Assembly (NCBI RefSeq): GCF_000764655.1
Contig: NZ_JRGL01000124.1
Coordinates: forward strand, 1-45,584
Length of the DNA: 45,584 nucleotides
Origin: Aeromonas aquatica
GTDB taxonomy: Bacteria > Pseudomonadota > Gammaproteobacteria > Enterobacterales > Aeromonadaceae
Direction: 5' to 3'
The stretch's first letter is position 1. Each line of letters starts with the position of its first letter. A program made the position numbers and the translations under genes. The notes under the pieces were generated by a model. The model ran no database searches and was not told the origin of the DNA. It saw only the letters and a program-made list of their open reading frames with translations. Below, in pieces: positions 16,982-25,378 of the stretch.

Positions 16982-17602
16982 ATGCTCGCGACCACACTGC
17001 AAGGCTTTACCCTCGGCCTCGCCATGATCATCCCCATCGGCGCCCAGAATGCTTTCGTGCTGAGTCGGGGCATCCATCGCAACCACCACCTGCTGGCGGC
17101 CACGCTCTGCTGCCTGTGCGACCTCGTGCTGATCGGCATTGGGGTATTCGGCGGGGCCAATCTGCTGGCGGCCAGCCCCGTCGGACTGGCGTTGCTGACC
17201 TGGGGGGGCGTGCTGTTTCTCGGTTGGTTTGGCATTCGTTCCCTGCGCAGCGCCTGGCGCGGGCAGGGGGCCAAGCTGGCGGATTCCCCCCAGCTGATGG
17301 GGGTCAAGAGCGTGCTGGCCATGACCCTCGGGGTGACCCTGCTCAACCCCCATGTCTACCTGGATACCCTGATGCTGCTGGGCTCCTTCGGCAGCCAGTT
17401 TGCCGAGTCGCTGCGGCCGGCCTTCGCGGCGGGGGCCATGCTGGCGTCCGTGGTGTGGTTCTACAGTCTGGCGTTCGGGGCGGCGGCGTTGTCTCCCTGG
17501 CTTGCCCGGGGCAGGGTGCAGCAAGCCATTGATATGGTTGTCGGTATTGTCATGCTGGGGTTGGCGTTGCAGCTGGCGAGGGGGGCGCTCATGGTCTCAT
17601 AA
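16982..17602 (+). CDS. argO: Arginine exporter ArgO (LysE family)
   Basis: The 206-residue inner-membrane protein has about six helices and LysE/ArgO hallmarks: GFTLGLAMIIPIGAQNAFVLSRGI at the N-terminus, CDLVLIGIGVFG, and LGVTLLNPHVYLDTLMLLGS in the middle. E. coli ArgO (211 aa) exports arginine under ArgP control and is adjacent to argP; here ahyR-ahyI lies between them. I start at the ATG at 16982, which fits the family N-terminus; the frame is open from 16928 but the extra 18 residues do not match. Confidence 0.93.
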   Translation: MLATTLQGFTLGLAMIIPIGAQNAFVLSRGIHRNHHLLAATLCCLCDLVLIGIGVFGGANLLAASPVGLALLTWGGVLFLGWFGIRSLRSAWRGQGAKLADSPQLMGVKSVLAMTLGVTLLNPHVYLDTLMLLGSFGSQFAESLRPAFAAGAMLASVVWFYSLAFGAAALSPWLARGRVQQAIDMVVGIVMLGLALQLARGALMVS

Positions 17603-17717
17603 GACTATTTATGTGCCGCGCTTCATAAAAATTAATGTCGGTGCCATCTGCTGACATATTCGTCTGTTAAATTCCCGTCGCTGGTAAAGCGTTACTCATA
17701 ATAATAGGGAAAAGACA

Positions 17718-19709
17718 GTGAATAAAACTATGAAGCTAGGTGCTATTGCAACCATCGTGCTGTTGTCTGCCTGCAGCAGTGACAACGACAGCAAGGCGCA
17801 GCCGGGGACCGTCTCCCTGCGCCTGATCCAGACCTCTGATATCCACTCCAACGTGCTGGGCTATGACTACTACCAGAACAAGGAGGACCGCAAGTTTGGC
17901 CTCTCCCGCACCGCCCTGCTGATCCGGGCGGCCCGCGCCGAAAACCCCAACAACCTGCTGCTCGACAACGGCGACCTGATCCAGGGCACGCCGCTGGCGG
18001 ACTACATCTTCGAGCAGTCCGGTGCCGGCTACCTCGAGAAACAGGCTCACCCCGTGTTCAAGGCCATGAACGAGCTCGGCTATGACGCCGGCAACCTCGG
18101 CAACCACGAGTTCAACTACGGCCTGGATTACCTCGGCAAGGTGCTGGCGGGGGCCAAGTTCCCCTATGTGAACGCCAACGTGTTCGAGGCCGGCGCCTTC
18201 AAGCGTGATGCGAAGGGGCAAGTAGACTGGAGCGGCAACAAGTTCACCCCCTACCTGCTGCTGGATCGTCAGGTGACGGATGACAAGGGCCAGTCCCAGA
18301 CCGTCAAGGTCGGCATCCTGGGGCTGACGCCGCCCCAGGTGCTGCAGTGGGACAAACGCCACCTGGAAGGCAAAGTGGTGGTGGCTGACATGGTCGAGAC
18401 CGCCAATCACTACGTGCCCGAGCTGCGCGCCAAGGGCGCCGATCTGGTGATAGTGGTCGCCCACACCGGCATCAATGCCAACAGCTACGAGGCCATGATG
18501 GAGAACTCCGCCTGGCATCTGGCCAAGGTGAAGGGAGTCGACGCCCTGATGCTGGGACATGCCCACAAGAACTTCCCCGGCGACTTCCCGGATCTGCCGG
18601 AGGTGGACAACCAGGCCGGCACCCTGAGCGGTATTCCGACCGTGATGCCCGGCTACTGGGGCAACCACCTCGGCATCATCGATCTCAAGCTGGAGCAGGT
18701 GGATGGCAAGTGGCAGGTGAAGCAGAGCCAGGCCAGCCTGCGCAAGATCGACTCAAGCGAAGGCAGCGCCGTGGATCAGCAGGTCGTGGATCTGGTGCAG
18801 GCGGATCACGACGCCACCAACCAATGGCTGGATGAGCCGCTTGGCAAGATCACTTCCCCCATCCACAGCTTCTTCGCCCTGGTGCAGGACGATCCCTCCG
18901 TCCAGCTGGTGAGCGATGCCCAGCGCAAGCACGCCGAGCAGTTGCAACAAGACGGTCTGCTCAAGGAGTCCTACCCCATTTTGTCGGTGGCGGCCCCCTT
19001 CCGCGGTGGTCGCAACGGCATCAATGACTTCACCTATGTGGCCCAGGGCGACATCTCCCTGCGCAACGTCTCCGACCTCTACATCTACCCGAACACCCTG
19101 CAGGTGGTCGAGGTGAACGGTGCCACCGTCAAGGAGTGGCTGGAGATGAGCGCGGGCCAGTTCAACCGGATCGACGCGAGTCAGACCGGGGTACAGTGGC
19201 TGGTGAACGAGAACTTCCCGACCTATAACTTCGACGTGATCGACGGGGTGAGCTACGAGGTGGACATCACCCAGCCGGCCCGTTACAGCAAGGAAGGCGC
19301 CAAGGTGAGCGACGGCCAGCGCATCAGCGGCCTGACCTTCAACGGCCAGCCGGTGGATCCGGCCCAGAAGTTCTACGTGGTGACCAACAACTACCGCGCC
19401 AGCGGCGGCGGTCACTTCCCGGGCATAGATGGCAGCAACATAGTCCACGAAGATCCCTTCGAGACGCGGGAGATCATCGCCCAGTACCTGAAGTCCCAGT
19501 CCGCCGACAATCCGGGCGGCTTCAGCCCGGCGGCCAACAACAACTGGCATATGAAGGCGCTGCCCGCCGGCGTGGACGTGCGGCTCTACTCCTCACCGAG
19601 TGCCGAGGCCAAGGCCTTGGCGGGGGCGGATCTGGCCTACCAGTCCACCCTGCCGATGGATGACGCCAAGCACCCCGGCTACGCCATCTACCGCCTGATC
19701 CGCCAATAA
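17718..19709 (+). CDS. cpdB: 2',3'-cyclic-nucleotide 2'-phosphodiesterase / 3'-nucleotidase, predicted lipoprotein
   Basis: CpdB hydrolyses 2',3'-cyclic nucleotides and 3'-nucleotides outside the cytoplasm, allowing nucleotide scavenging. The 663-residue protein has the calcineurin-like metallophosphatase motifs LIQTSDIHSN, DNGDLIQGTPL, GNHEFNYG and a later GHAHKNF, then the 5'-nucleotidase C-terminal domain (YVVTNNYRASGGGHFPG). The YDYYQNK...FGLSRTA block fits CpdB rather than UshA. Its N-terminus is a lipoprotein signal (LLSAC, Cys about residue 19), unlike the plain signal peptide of E. coli CpdB. Translation probably starts at the GTG at 17718 (AGGGA upstream). Confidence 0.92.
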   Translation: MNKTMKLGAIATIVLLSACSSDNDSKAQPGTVSLRLIQTSDIHSNVLGYDYYQNKEDRKFGLSRTALLIRAARAENPNNLLLDNGDLIQGTPLADYIFEQSGAGYLEKQAHPVFKAMNELGYDAGNLGNHEFNYGLDYLGKVLAGAKFPYVNANVFEAGAFKRDAKGQVDWSGNKFTPYLLLDRQVTDDKGQSQTVKVGILGLTPPQVLQWDKRHLEGKVVVADMVETANHYVPELRAKGADLVIVVAHTGINANSYEAMMENSAWHLAKVKGVDALMLGHAHKNFPGDFPDLPEVDNQAGTLSGIPTVMPGYWGNHLGIIDLKLEQVDGKWQVKQSQASLRKIDSSEGSAVDQQVVDLVQADHDATNQWLDEPLGKITSPIHSFFALVQDDPSVQLVSDAQRKHAEQLQQDGLLKESYPILSVAAPFRGGRNGINDFTYVAQGDISLRNVSDLYIYPNTLQVVEVNGATVKEWLEMSAGQFNRIDASQTGVQWLVNENFPTYNFDVIDGVSYEVDITQPARYSKEGAKVSDGQRISGLTFNGQPVDPAQKFYVVTNNYRASGGGHFPGIDGSNIVHEDPFETREIIAQYLKSQSADNPGGFSPAANNNWHMKALPAGVDVRLYSSPSAEAKALAGADLAYQSTLPMDDAKHPGYAIYRLIRQ

Positions 19710-19730
19710 TGGTGGCGAACCGCAGATAGC

Positions 19731-19758
19731 AAAAGCCCTCGCAGTGCGAGGGCTTTTT
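19731..19758. terminator. Bidirectional terminator between cpdB and lpxL
   Basis: GCCCTCGC, loop AGT, GCGAGGGC, with four A before and five T after. It serves the convergent cpdB and lpxL genes. Confidence 0.92.
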
Positions 19759-19773
19759 CGTTGGGGAGGGGCC

Positions 19774-20697
19774 TTAGTAGAAACCCGCGTCGTCCGGGTT
19801 GGGGCGGGTCTTGAAGCGTCGGTGCAGCCACATGTACTGCTCGGGGGCACGGCGCACCGCGGACTCGATCTCCCGGTTGGCACGGCTGGCATCGGCCATA
19901 TCATCGCCGCTCGGGTAGCCGTCCAGCGGCGCCCCTATGTGCAGGGTATAACCCTCCTGGGTGCGGATGTTGTAGCAGGGCAGGGTGACGGTGTTCTTGA
20001 CCCGGGCCAGGGTGGCGGTGCCGGTGATGGTGGCCGCCTGCTCCACCGCGAAGTAGGGCACGAACACGCTGGCGTGGGAACCGTAGTCGTGATCCGGCGC
20101 GTACCAGAGCGCGTCGCCGTTGCGCAGCGCCTTGATCATCCCCTTCACATCCATGCGGTCCACCAGGTATTTGTTGGAGGCGCAGCGACCATGGTACTGG
20201 GCATACTCCAGCACCGGATTGGTGTTGGGGCGGTAGACGCCGACCCCGGGCCGCACCAGCCCGAAGCAGCGTGCATTGAGTTCCAGCGTGAGGAAGTGGC
20301 AGGAGAGCAGCAGCATGCCCTGACCCTGTTCGGCGGCCGCGATGACATGCTCTTCCCCTTCCACCTTCATCAGGCGACGCACCCGCCAGTCCGGCCAGAA
20401 CCAGGCCATGCCCACCTCGAAGATGGCGCAGCCCACGCTCTCGAAGTTCTGTACCAGCAGGGTCTCACGCTGGTCGCGACTGAGCTCGGGCAGGGCCAGC
20501 TCCAGGTTGCGACGGGCAATCTTGACGCGGGATTTCAACAGCTTGCGGGCCAGGGTGCCGAGCTGGCGCCCCAGCCACATCTGGCTGCGCCAGGGCAGCA
20601 GCACCAGCAGCCAGAGCAGGCACAGACCGAACCAGCTGCCCCAGTAACGGGGATGGAACAGACGGGGTTCGAGGCGGGGAGCATGTTCTTGGGCCAT
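19774..20697 (-). CDS. lpxL: Lipid A biosynthesis late acyltransferase (LpxL/LpxP type)
   Basis: This inner-membrane enzyme transfers a secondary acyl chain to Kdo2-lipid IVA. The 307-residue protein has an N-terminal membrane helix (about 20-37) and the HX4E catalytic motif H134-FLTL-E139 in LLSCHFLTLE. Family blocks GVGVYRPNTNP, DVKGMIKALRNGDALWYAPDHDYG, SVFVPYFAVEQAATITGT and APEQYMWLHRRFKTRP match E. coli LpxL/LpxP rather than LpxM. Chain specificity (laurate, myristate or palmitoleate) cannot be read from sequence. It is convergent with cpdB and divergent from hldE. Confidence 0.93.
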   Translation of the reverse strand: MAQEHAPRLEPRLFHPRYWGSWFGLCLLWLLVLLPWRSQMWLGRQLGTLARKLLKSRVKIARRNLELALPELSRDQRETLLVQNFESVGCAIFEVGMAWFWPDWRVRRLMKVEGEEHVIAAAEQGQGMLLLSCHFLTLELNARCFGLVRPGVGVYRPNTNPVLEYAQYHGRCASNKYLVDRMDVKGMIKALRNGDALWYAPDHDYGSHASVFVPYFAVEQAATITGTATLARVKNTVTLPCYNIRTQEGYTLHIGAPLDGYPSGDDMADASRANREIESAVRRAPEQYMWLHRRFKTRPNPDDAGFY

Positions 20698-20997
20698 GAA
20701 GAGTCTCTTGTTCTCAATCGCAAATCAGCAGGGTGCCAAGCCGAACGGGGAAAGACACAGGCAGACGGATGTCCCGTTCGGATAACTTGACGCGCAATTT
20801 GAGGATTCTATCCGAAAAGGGGGGGCGGGTGCGAATTGCCTCATCTGGTCAGAGGGGTCGCCGGCGTCTGATTGGCATGGCAGGAACTGTCACTATGGGT
20901 TTCCCACTGGAAACGACAGATTTGCTTTTTCTACACCCTATAAAAGAGTGTGATAAAATCCGGGACTGAATTTTTCAGGTTTTGAGAGCCGATACAG
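20698..20997. other. Divergent lpxL-hldE intergenic region
   Basis: This 300-bp region carries no gene. It should contain both promoters. On the hldE side, AT-rich -10-like sequences TATAAA (20939-20944) and GATAAA (about 20952) lie 40-60 bp from the start codon, without a convincing -35. Confidence 0.45.
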
Positions 20998-22425
20998 ATG
21001 AAGATCACCCTGCCCGAATTTGAAAAAGCCCGCGTTCTGGTCGTTGGCGATGTCATGTTGGATCGCTATTGGCATGGCCCCACCGGCCGGATCTCCCCCG
21101 AGGCCCCGGTGCCCGTGGTCAAGGTTGAACACATCGAGGAGCGCCCGGGTGGCGCCGCCAACGTGGCCCTCAACTCCGCCGCACTCGGCGCCCACGCCGT
21201 GCTGCTGGGGCTGACCGGTCAGGATGAAGCCGCCGATGCGCTGGCCGGCCAGATGGCGGGGGTCAAGGTTGCCTGTGATTTCGTGCGCCTGACCGACTAC
21301 CCGACCATCACCAAGCTGCGGGTGCTGTCGCGCAACCAGCAACTGCTGCGCCTCGACTTCGAAGAGGCCTTCCACGACGTCGACGCCAGCCTGCTGATGG
21401 GCAAGGTCGAGCAGGCCCTGCCCCAGGCCGACGTGATGATCCTTTCCGACTATGGCAAGGGTGCCCTCAACGACGTACCGGGCATGATCAAGCGCGCCCG
21501 CGCCGCCGGCATTCCCGTGCTGGTGGATCCCAAGGGGACCGAGTTCGAGAAGTATCGTGGTGCCACCCTGCTGACCCCCAACATGTCCGAGTTCGAGGCC
21601 GTGGTGGGCAAGGTGAAGAGCGAGGACGAGCTGGTCGCCAAGGGACTGGAACTGGTCGAGCGCTTCGAGCTGGACGCCCTGCTGGTGACCCGCTCCGAGA
21701 ATGGCATGACCCTGATCCGCCGGGGCCAGCCCGAGCTGCACCTGCCGGCCCAGGCCCACGAGGTCTATGACGTGACAGGTGCCGGTGACACCGTCATCTC
21801 CACCCTGGCCACCTCCCTGGCCGCCGGCATGAGTCTGGACGAGGCCTGCGCCCTGGCCAACACCGCCGCCGGCATAGTCGTCGGCAAGCTGGGGACTTCC
21901 ACCGTCAGCCCGGTGGAACTCGCCAACGCGCTCTACACCGAGCAGGAGACCGGCTTTGGCGTCATGTCCGAGGCCCAGCTCAAGGTCGCCGTGCGGGCGG
22001 CTCGCCTGCGGGGCGAGAAGGTGGTGATGACCAACGGCTGCTTCGACATCCTGCACGCCGGTCATGTCTCCTATCTGGCCAACGCCGGCAAGCTGGGGGA
22101 TCGCCTGATCGTGGCGGTCAACACCGATGATTCCGTGCGTCGCCTGAAGGGACCGGGTCGTCCGGTCAACCCGACCGAGCGCCGCATGACGGTGCTGGCG
22201 GCGCTGGGCGCCGTGGACTGGGTGGTGCCGTTCGCCGAGGATACTCCCCAACGGCTGATCGCCGAGATCCTGCCGGACCTGCTGGTCAAGGGCGGCGATT
22301 ACAAGCCCGAAGAGATCGCCGGTTACGCCGAGGTGACCGCCAACGGCGGTGAGGTGCGGGTGCTGAACTTCGAGGATGGCTGCTCCACCAGCGACATCAT
22401 CAAGACCATCCGCGAGCGCGGTTAA
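20998..22425 (+). CDS. hldE: Bifunctional heptose 7-phosphate kinase / heptose 1-phosphate adenylyltransferase HldE
   Basis: HldE makes ADP-D-glycero-beta-D-manno-heptose, the heptose donor for the lipopolysaccharide inner core. The 475-residue protein joins an N-terminal PfkB-type kinase (1 to about 318; [11 protein letters not shown], and DVTGAGDT with catalytic D264) to a C-terminal nucleotidyltransferase (about 340-475; [12 protein letters not shown] with HXGH at 353-356, and LVKGGDY). Length matches E. coli HldE (477). It lies next to lpxL, another envelope lipid gene, but on the opposite strand. Confidence 0.97.
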   Translation: MKITLPEFEKARVLVVGDVMLDRYWHGPTGRISPEAPVPVVKVEHIEERPGGAANVALNSAALGAHAVLLGLTGQDEAADALAGQMAGVKVACDFVRLTDYPTITKLRVLSRNQQLLRLDFEEAFHDVDASLLMGKVEQALPQADVMILSDYGKGALNDVPGMIKRARAAGIPVLVDPKGTEFEKYRGATLLTPNMSEFEAVVGKVKSEDELVAKGLELVERFELDALLVTRSENGMTLIRRGQPELHLPAQAHEVYDVTGAGDTVISTLATSLAAGMSLDEACALANTAAGIVVGKLGTSTVSPVELANALYTEQETGFGVMSEAQLKVAVRAARLRGEKVVMTNGCFDILHAGHVSYLANAGKLGDRLIVAVNTDDSVRRLKGPGRPVNPTERRMTVLAALGAVDWVVPFAEDTPQRLIAEILPDLLVKGGDYKPEEIAGYAEVTANGGEVRVLNFEDGCSTSDIIKTIRERG

Positions 22426-22441
22426 GCTCCGGTAGCGAAAA

Positions 22442-22522
22442 CCCGGCCAAGGCCGGGCTGTGCACGGCGGTTATCGCCGCGCACCCGCGGACAACAAAAA
22501 GGCGACCCTTGGGTCGCCTTTT
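22442..22522. terminator. Paired hairpins between hldE and tolC
   Basis: First hairpin: CCCGGCC-AA-GGCCGGG (22442-22457), without a U-run. Second: GGCGACCC-TT-GGGTCGCC (22501-22518), flanked by A5 and T4, a bidirectional terminator for convergent hldE and tolC. Confidence 0.85.
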
Positions 22523-22540
22523 GCATGTCGTGAGTCAGGC

Positions 22541-23866
22541 TCAGGACTTGGTCGTTACCTGGGCGGCGGGCACCAGCCCCTGGTTCACGTCTTCCAGATC
22601 CTTCTGCTCCAGCGTGCCTGCGGCCTGCTTGAGGGCGAGGATGCTGAGGATGTAGTTGTAGCGCGCTTCGGAGAGCTTCTGCTTGGCTTCGTACAGCTTG
22701 CGGGTCGAGTCCAGCACGTCGACTATGGTACGGGTGCCGACCTCGTAACCGGCCTCGGTCGCCTTCAGGGCGCTGTCGGCAGAGATGACGGACTGGCTGT
22801 AAGCGCGTACCGAGCCGATGCTGGCATTGACGTTGTTGTAGGAAGAACGCACCGTGCTCTGCACCGAGCGGAAGCTGCGCTCCAGCTGCTCGCTGGCGGC
22901 CACGTAGTTGAACTGTGCCTGCTTGACCTGGGAGGTGGTGGCGCCACCGGTGTAGATAGGCAGGTTGAAGTTCAGCCCTATGTTGCCCTGATTGCTGTTG
23001 CTGTCCGGGTTGCGGATCTCGTCCTTGTAGTCGTTGTAGCCGGCGGTGAGGCCGGCGCCGAGATCCAGGGTCGGTTCATGGCCGGTCTTGGCGAGATCGA
23101 TCTGCTCCTTGGCGATGTCCTTGCCGATACGGGCGCTGTGCAGCTCCAGGTTCTTGTCCAGGGCCAGCTCCAGCCACTTGTCGGAGTTGAACGGCGTCTT
23201 CTGCGGGGCGAAGCGGGCGGTGTTGAGCACGTCCAGCTGGCGGTGATCGATACCGGTCAACTCACGCAGGCTCTCGTAGCTGTTGTCCAGGGTGTTCTCG
23301 GCATTGATCTCGTCTGCCAGCGCCTGATCACGCTCGGCCTCGGCTTCATGCACGTCGGTGATGGCGGTCAGGCCCACTTCGAACCGCTGCTGGGTCTGTT
23401 CCAGCTGACGCTCGACGGCGACCTTGTTGGCCCGCACGAACTCCAGGGTATCCATCGCCTTGAGCACGTCGAAATAGGCCTGGGCGGTGCGCAGCATCAG
23501 GTTCTGGATCTCGAGGTTGTAGCCAACGTCAGACTGGGTGGCGCTCTTCTCGGTCAGGTCCAGGTTGACCCAGTTGCTGCGGCGGTAGACGGACTGATCC
23601 AGGGTGACGGAGCCGGTGGCACCGCTGTTGGTCATTGTGTCGTTTTTGTTCTGCAGATAGTTCAGGCCGGCACCCAGGTTGATCTGTGGCAGCAGGGCGG
23701 CGCGTGATTCGTTGATCTTCTCGAAGGCTTGATCCCGTCTCGCCTTGGACTCCAGCAGCTGGGTGTCCTTGATCTGGGCCTGTTGGTAAATCTCGAGCAG
23801 GTTTTCGGCATGAGCACCGGAGCTCACACCCAGCATCACCATGACTGACAAGAGTGTTCTTTTCAT
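22541..23866 (-). CDS. tolC: Outer-membrane efflux channel TolC
   Basis: TolC forms the trimeric outer-membrane tunnel used by RND/ABC drug efflux pumps and type I secretion. The 441-residue precursor has a signal peptide of 20 residues (cleavage after AHA) and two OEP repeats: ENLLEIYQQAQIKDTQLLESKARRDQAFEKI and its second copy (WLELALDKNLELHSARIGKDIAKEQIDLAKTGHEPTLDL). GYEVGTRTIVDVLDSTRKLYEA is characteristic of TolC. It is shorter than E. coli TolC (493), mainly at the C-terminus. It is divergent from nudF, as in E. coli. Confidence 0.96.
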   Translation of the reverse strand: MKRTLLSVMVMLGVSSGAHAENLLEIYQQAQIKDTQLLESKARRDQAFEKINESRAALLPQINLGAGLNYLQNKNDTMTNSGATGSVTLDQSVYRRSNWVNLDLTEKSATQSDVGYNLEIQNLMLRTAQAYFDVLKAMDTLEFVRANKVAVERQLEQTQQRFEVGLTAITDVHEAEAERDQALADEINAENTLDNSYESLRELTGIDHRQLDVLNTARFAPQKTPFNSDKWLELALDKNLELHSARIGKDIAKEQIDLAKTGHEPTLDLGAGLTAGYNDYKDEIRNPDSNSNQGNIGLNFNLPIYTGGATTSQVKQAQFNYVAASEQLERSFRSVQSTVRSSYNNVNASIGSVRAYSQSVISADSALKATEAGYEVGTRTIVDVLDSTRKLYEAKQKLSEARYNYILSILALKQAAGTLEQKDLEDVNQGLVPAAQVTTKS

Positions 23867-24174
23867 ATGATTGTTTTAACCTTATTTATCAACCCAAAGC
23901 TGTCCGCTGGCTGAAGAGGGGGGATTGTCACCGACCGAGCTTGATTTCAGCTTAACCACTCTACTATAAGCAGAATTTAATGCGAACTGTCTCTTTTCCA
24001 GTAACGGGAACGTCAAGGAACAGGGGCGTTTTTCTCGGCAACGCGCCTAGCCAAATGTCCTGTGGCTGCTAAAATCCATCCCTCATCGTCGGCGAGAACG
24101 AGTGAATGAATGTTCATTCATGTTCCCGAATATTATGGTCAAACCTAGCCAAGTCAAGCCGGCAGGAGCGTCGT
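23867..24174. other. Divergent tolC-nudF intergenic region
   Basis: This 308-bp region has no gene. It holds a tolC-side -10-like TATAGT on the minus strand near 23962-23967, the 18-bp palindrome at 24103-24120 and a nudF-side -10-like TATTAT at 24131-24136. Confidence 0.5.
24103..24120. promoter_or_regulatory. 18-bp operator-like palindrome upstream of nudF
   Basis: TGAATGAA-TG-TTCATTCA is a perfect inverted repeat of 8-bp arms. It lies where the -35 of a promoter with -10 TATTAT (24131-24136) would be, 54 bp before the nudF start, so a bound protein should repress. The arms resemble TetR-family operators; the Bacillus FadR consensus is TGAATGAMTANTCATTCA. Confidence 0.55.
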
Positions 24175-24816
24175 ATGTCACAGCAAGCCTTGCCTCAAAC
24201 CAGCCACTATTCCGGTGACGATGTGAAAATCATCGCTAAATCATCTGGATACAACGGTTTTTTCAAGATCAATGTTTACCGTCTGCAGCACAGGTTATTT
24301 GCCGGTGGCTGGAATGAGCCCATCGTCCGCGAGCTGTTCGAACGGGGTCACGCCGGTGCCTTGCTGCCCTATGATCCGGTGCGCGATCAGATAGTGCTGG
24401 TGGAGCAGTTCAGGATCGGCGCCATGGAGACCAGCCCCACCCCCTGGCTGCTGGAGCTGGTGGCCGGCATCATAGACGAGGGGGAGACCGCCGAAGCCGT
24501 GGTGCGCCGCGAAGCGGTGGAAGAGGCCGGCCTCGAGGTGGGTCGTTGCGAGCATGCCATCAGCTATATGGTGAGCCCGGGCGGCAGCACCGAGCGGATC
24601 GAAGTCTTTGTCGGCGAGGTCGATGCCAGCAAGGCCGGGGGGATCCACGGCCTGGCGGAGGAGGGGGAAGACATCCGGGTACACGTGGTGAGCCGCGAGC
24701 AGGCCTATGCCTGGCTGAAAGAGGGGCGGATCGACAATGCCGCCTCCGTGATCGCGCTGCAGTGGCTGGCCCTCAACCACGGCGAGCTGCAGGCCCGCTG
24801 GCTGGCGGATCGTTAA
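24175..24816 (+). CDS. nudF: ADP-ribose pyrophosphatase NudF
   Basis: NudF hydrolyses ADP-ribose to AMP and ribose 5-phosphate. The 213-residue protein carries a complete Nudix box at 98-120 (G98, E104, R112-E113, E116-E117, G119) and the NudF features FERGHAGALLPYDPVRDQIVLVEQFRIGA and MVSPGGSTERIEVFVGEVD. The ATG at 24175 follows AGGAG; the frame is open from 24106 but those residues do not match. It is the first gene of nudF-yqiB-cpdA-yqiA, the same order as in E. coli next to tolC. Confidence 0.93.
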   Translation: MSQQALPQTSHYSGDDVKIIAKSSGYNGFFKINVYRLQHRLFAGGWNEPIVRELFERGHAGALLPYDPVRDQIVLVEQFRIGAMETSPTPWLLELVAGIIDEGETAEAVVRREAVEEAGLEVGRCEHAISYMVSPGGSTERIEVFVGEVDASKAGGIHGLAEEGEDIRVHVVSREQAYAWLKEGRIDNAASVIALQWLALNHGELQARWLADR

Positions 24817-24984
24817 CATGTCCGTATCATCCGCCAAGCGCCATGTCCCGGATTTGAAGTCCCTGCAGCGGACCTGCGAGGTCAGTTGGCATGATCGTTG
24901 GCTGATGGAGGTCTGACATGTCCGTATTATCCGCCAAGCGCCATGTTCCGGACTTGAAGTCCCTGCAGCGGACCTGCGAGGTCA
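24786..24984 (+). repeat. About 100-bp tandem duplication at the nudF/yqiB junction
   Basis: Positions 24818-24884 (67 bp) match 24918-24984 with only three mismatches, start codon to start codon exactly 100 bp. The 33 bp before each copy are also alike (nudF tail CGCTGGCTGGCGGA versus CGTTGGCTGATGGA), so the unit was probably the nudF tail plus the yqiB head. Confidence 0.9.
24818..24916 (+). CDS. 32-codon ORF from duplicated yqiB 5' end
   Basis: The frame starts at the ATG one base after the nudF stop codon. Its first 22 codons copy the yqiB N-terminus (one amino-acid change, L4 to S). It then runs into a remnant of the nudF tail, ending SWHDRWLMEV and TGA. The stop is one base from the yqiB ATG (TGACATG), and the yqiB ribosome site (GGAGG) lies inside it. 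It may act as a leader ORF coupling translation from nudF to yqiB, or be an inert relic. No independent function is claimed. Confidence 0.5.
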   Translation: MSVSSAKRHVPDLKSLQRTCEVSWHDRWLMEV

Positions 24985-25358
24985 ACTATATGGCCTTGAT
25001 GAAGCTGCTGCCACCGGGGGGCACAGTGGGGGCCGAGCGCCGCTATCAGGTCGGTAACGGCCTGCAGTTTGGGCTCAGCGTCAGCGAGGAGAGCCGCTTC
25101 ACCAGTCAGGTGATCCTGGCCCAGCACAATCCCGAGTTGCCGAGCTACTTGCAGGCTCGAATCGAGATTCGTTTGTATCACGATGTGCGGATGGCGGAAG
25201 TGTGTGCCGCGCAACAGATTTCGATGTTGCAACCACGTTATGATTATCCCAATAAAAAAATGCACCACAGGGATGAAAAAGAGCAGGTAAATCTGTTTCT
25301 GGCCGACTGGCTAAAATTTTGTCTCAAACACGGCACCAGCCCGATTAACATCCTCTAG
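24918..25358 (+). CDS. yqiB: DUF1249 family protein YqiB
   Basis: The 146-residue protein is of the DUF1249 family (E. coli YqiB, 140 aa). Recognisable blocks are PDLKSLQRTCEVNYMALMKLLP at the N-terminus, EIRLYHDVRMAEVCAAQQI in the middle, and YDYPNKKMHHRDEKEQVNLFLADWLKFCLKHG at the C-terminus. It is a soluble protein of unknown biochemical role, placed between nudF and cpdA as in E. coli. A GGAGG ribosome site precedes the ATG. Confidence 0.92.
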   Translation: MSVLSAKRHVPDLKSLQRTCEVNYMALMKLLPPGGTVGAERRYQVGNGLQFGLSVSEESRFTSQVILAQHNPELPSYLQARIEIRLYHDVRMAEVCAAQQISMLQPRYDYPNKKMHHRDEKEQVNLFLADWLKFCLKHGTSPINIL

Positions 25359-25378
25359 TCGAACTCATAAAAAGAAGC

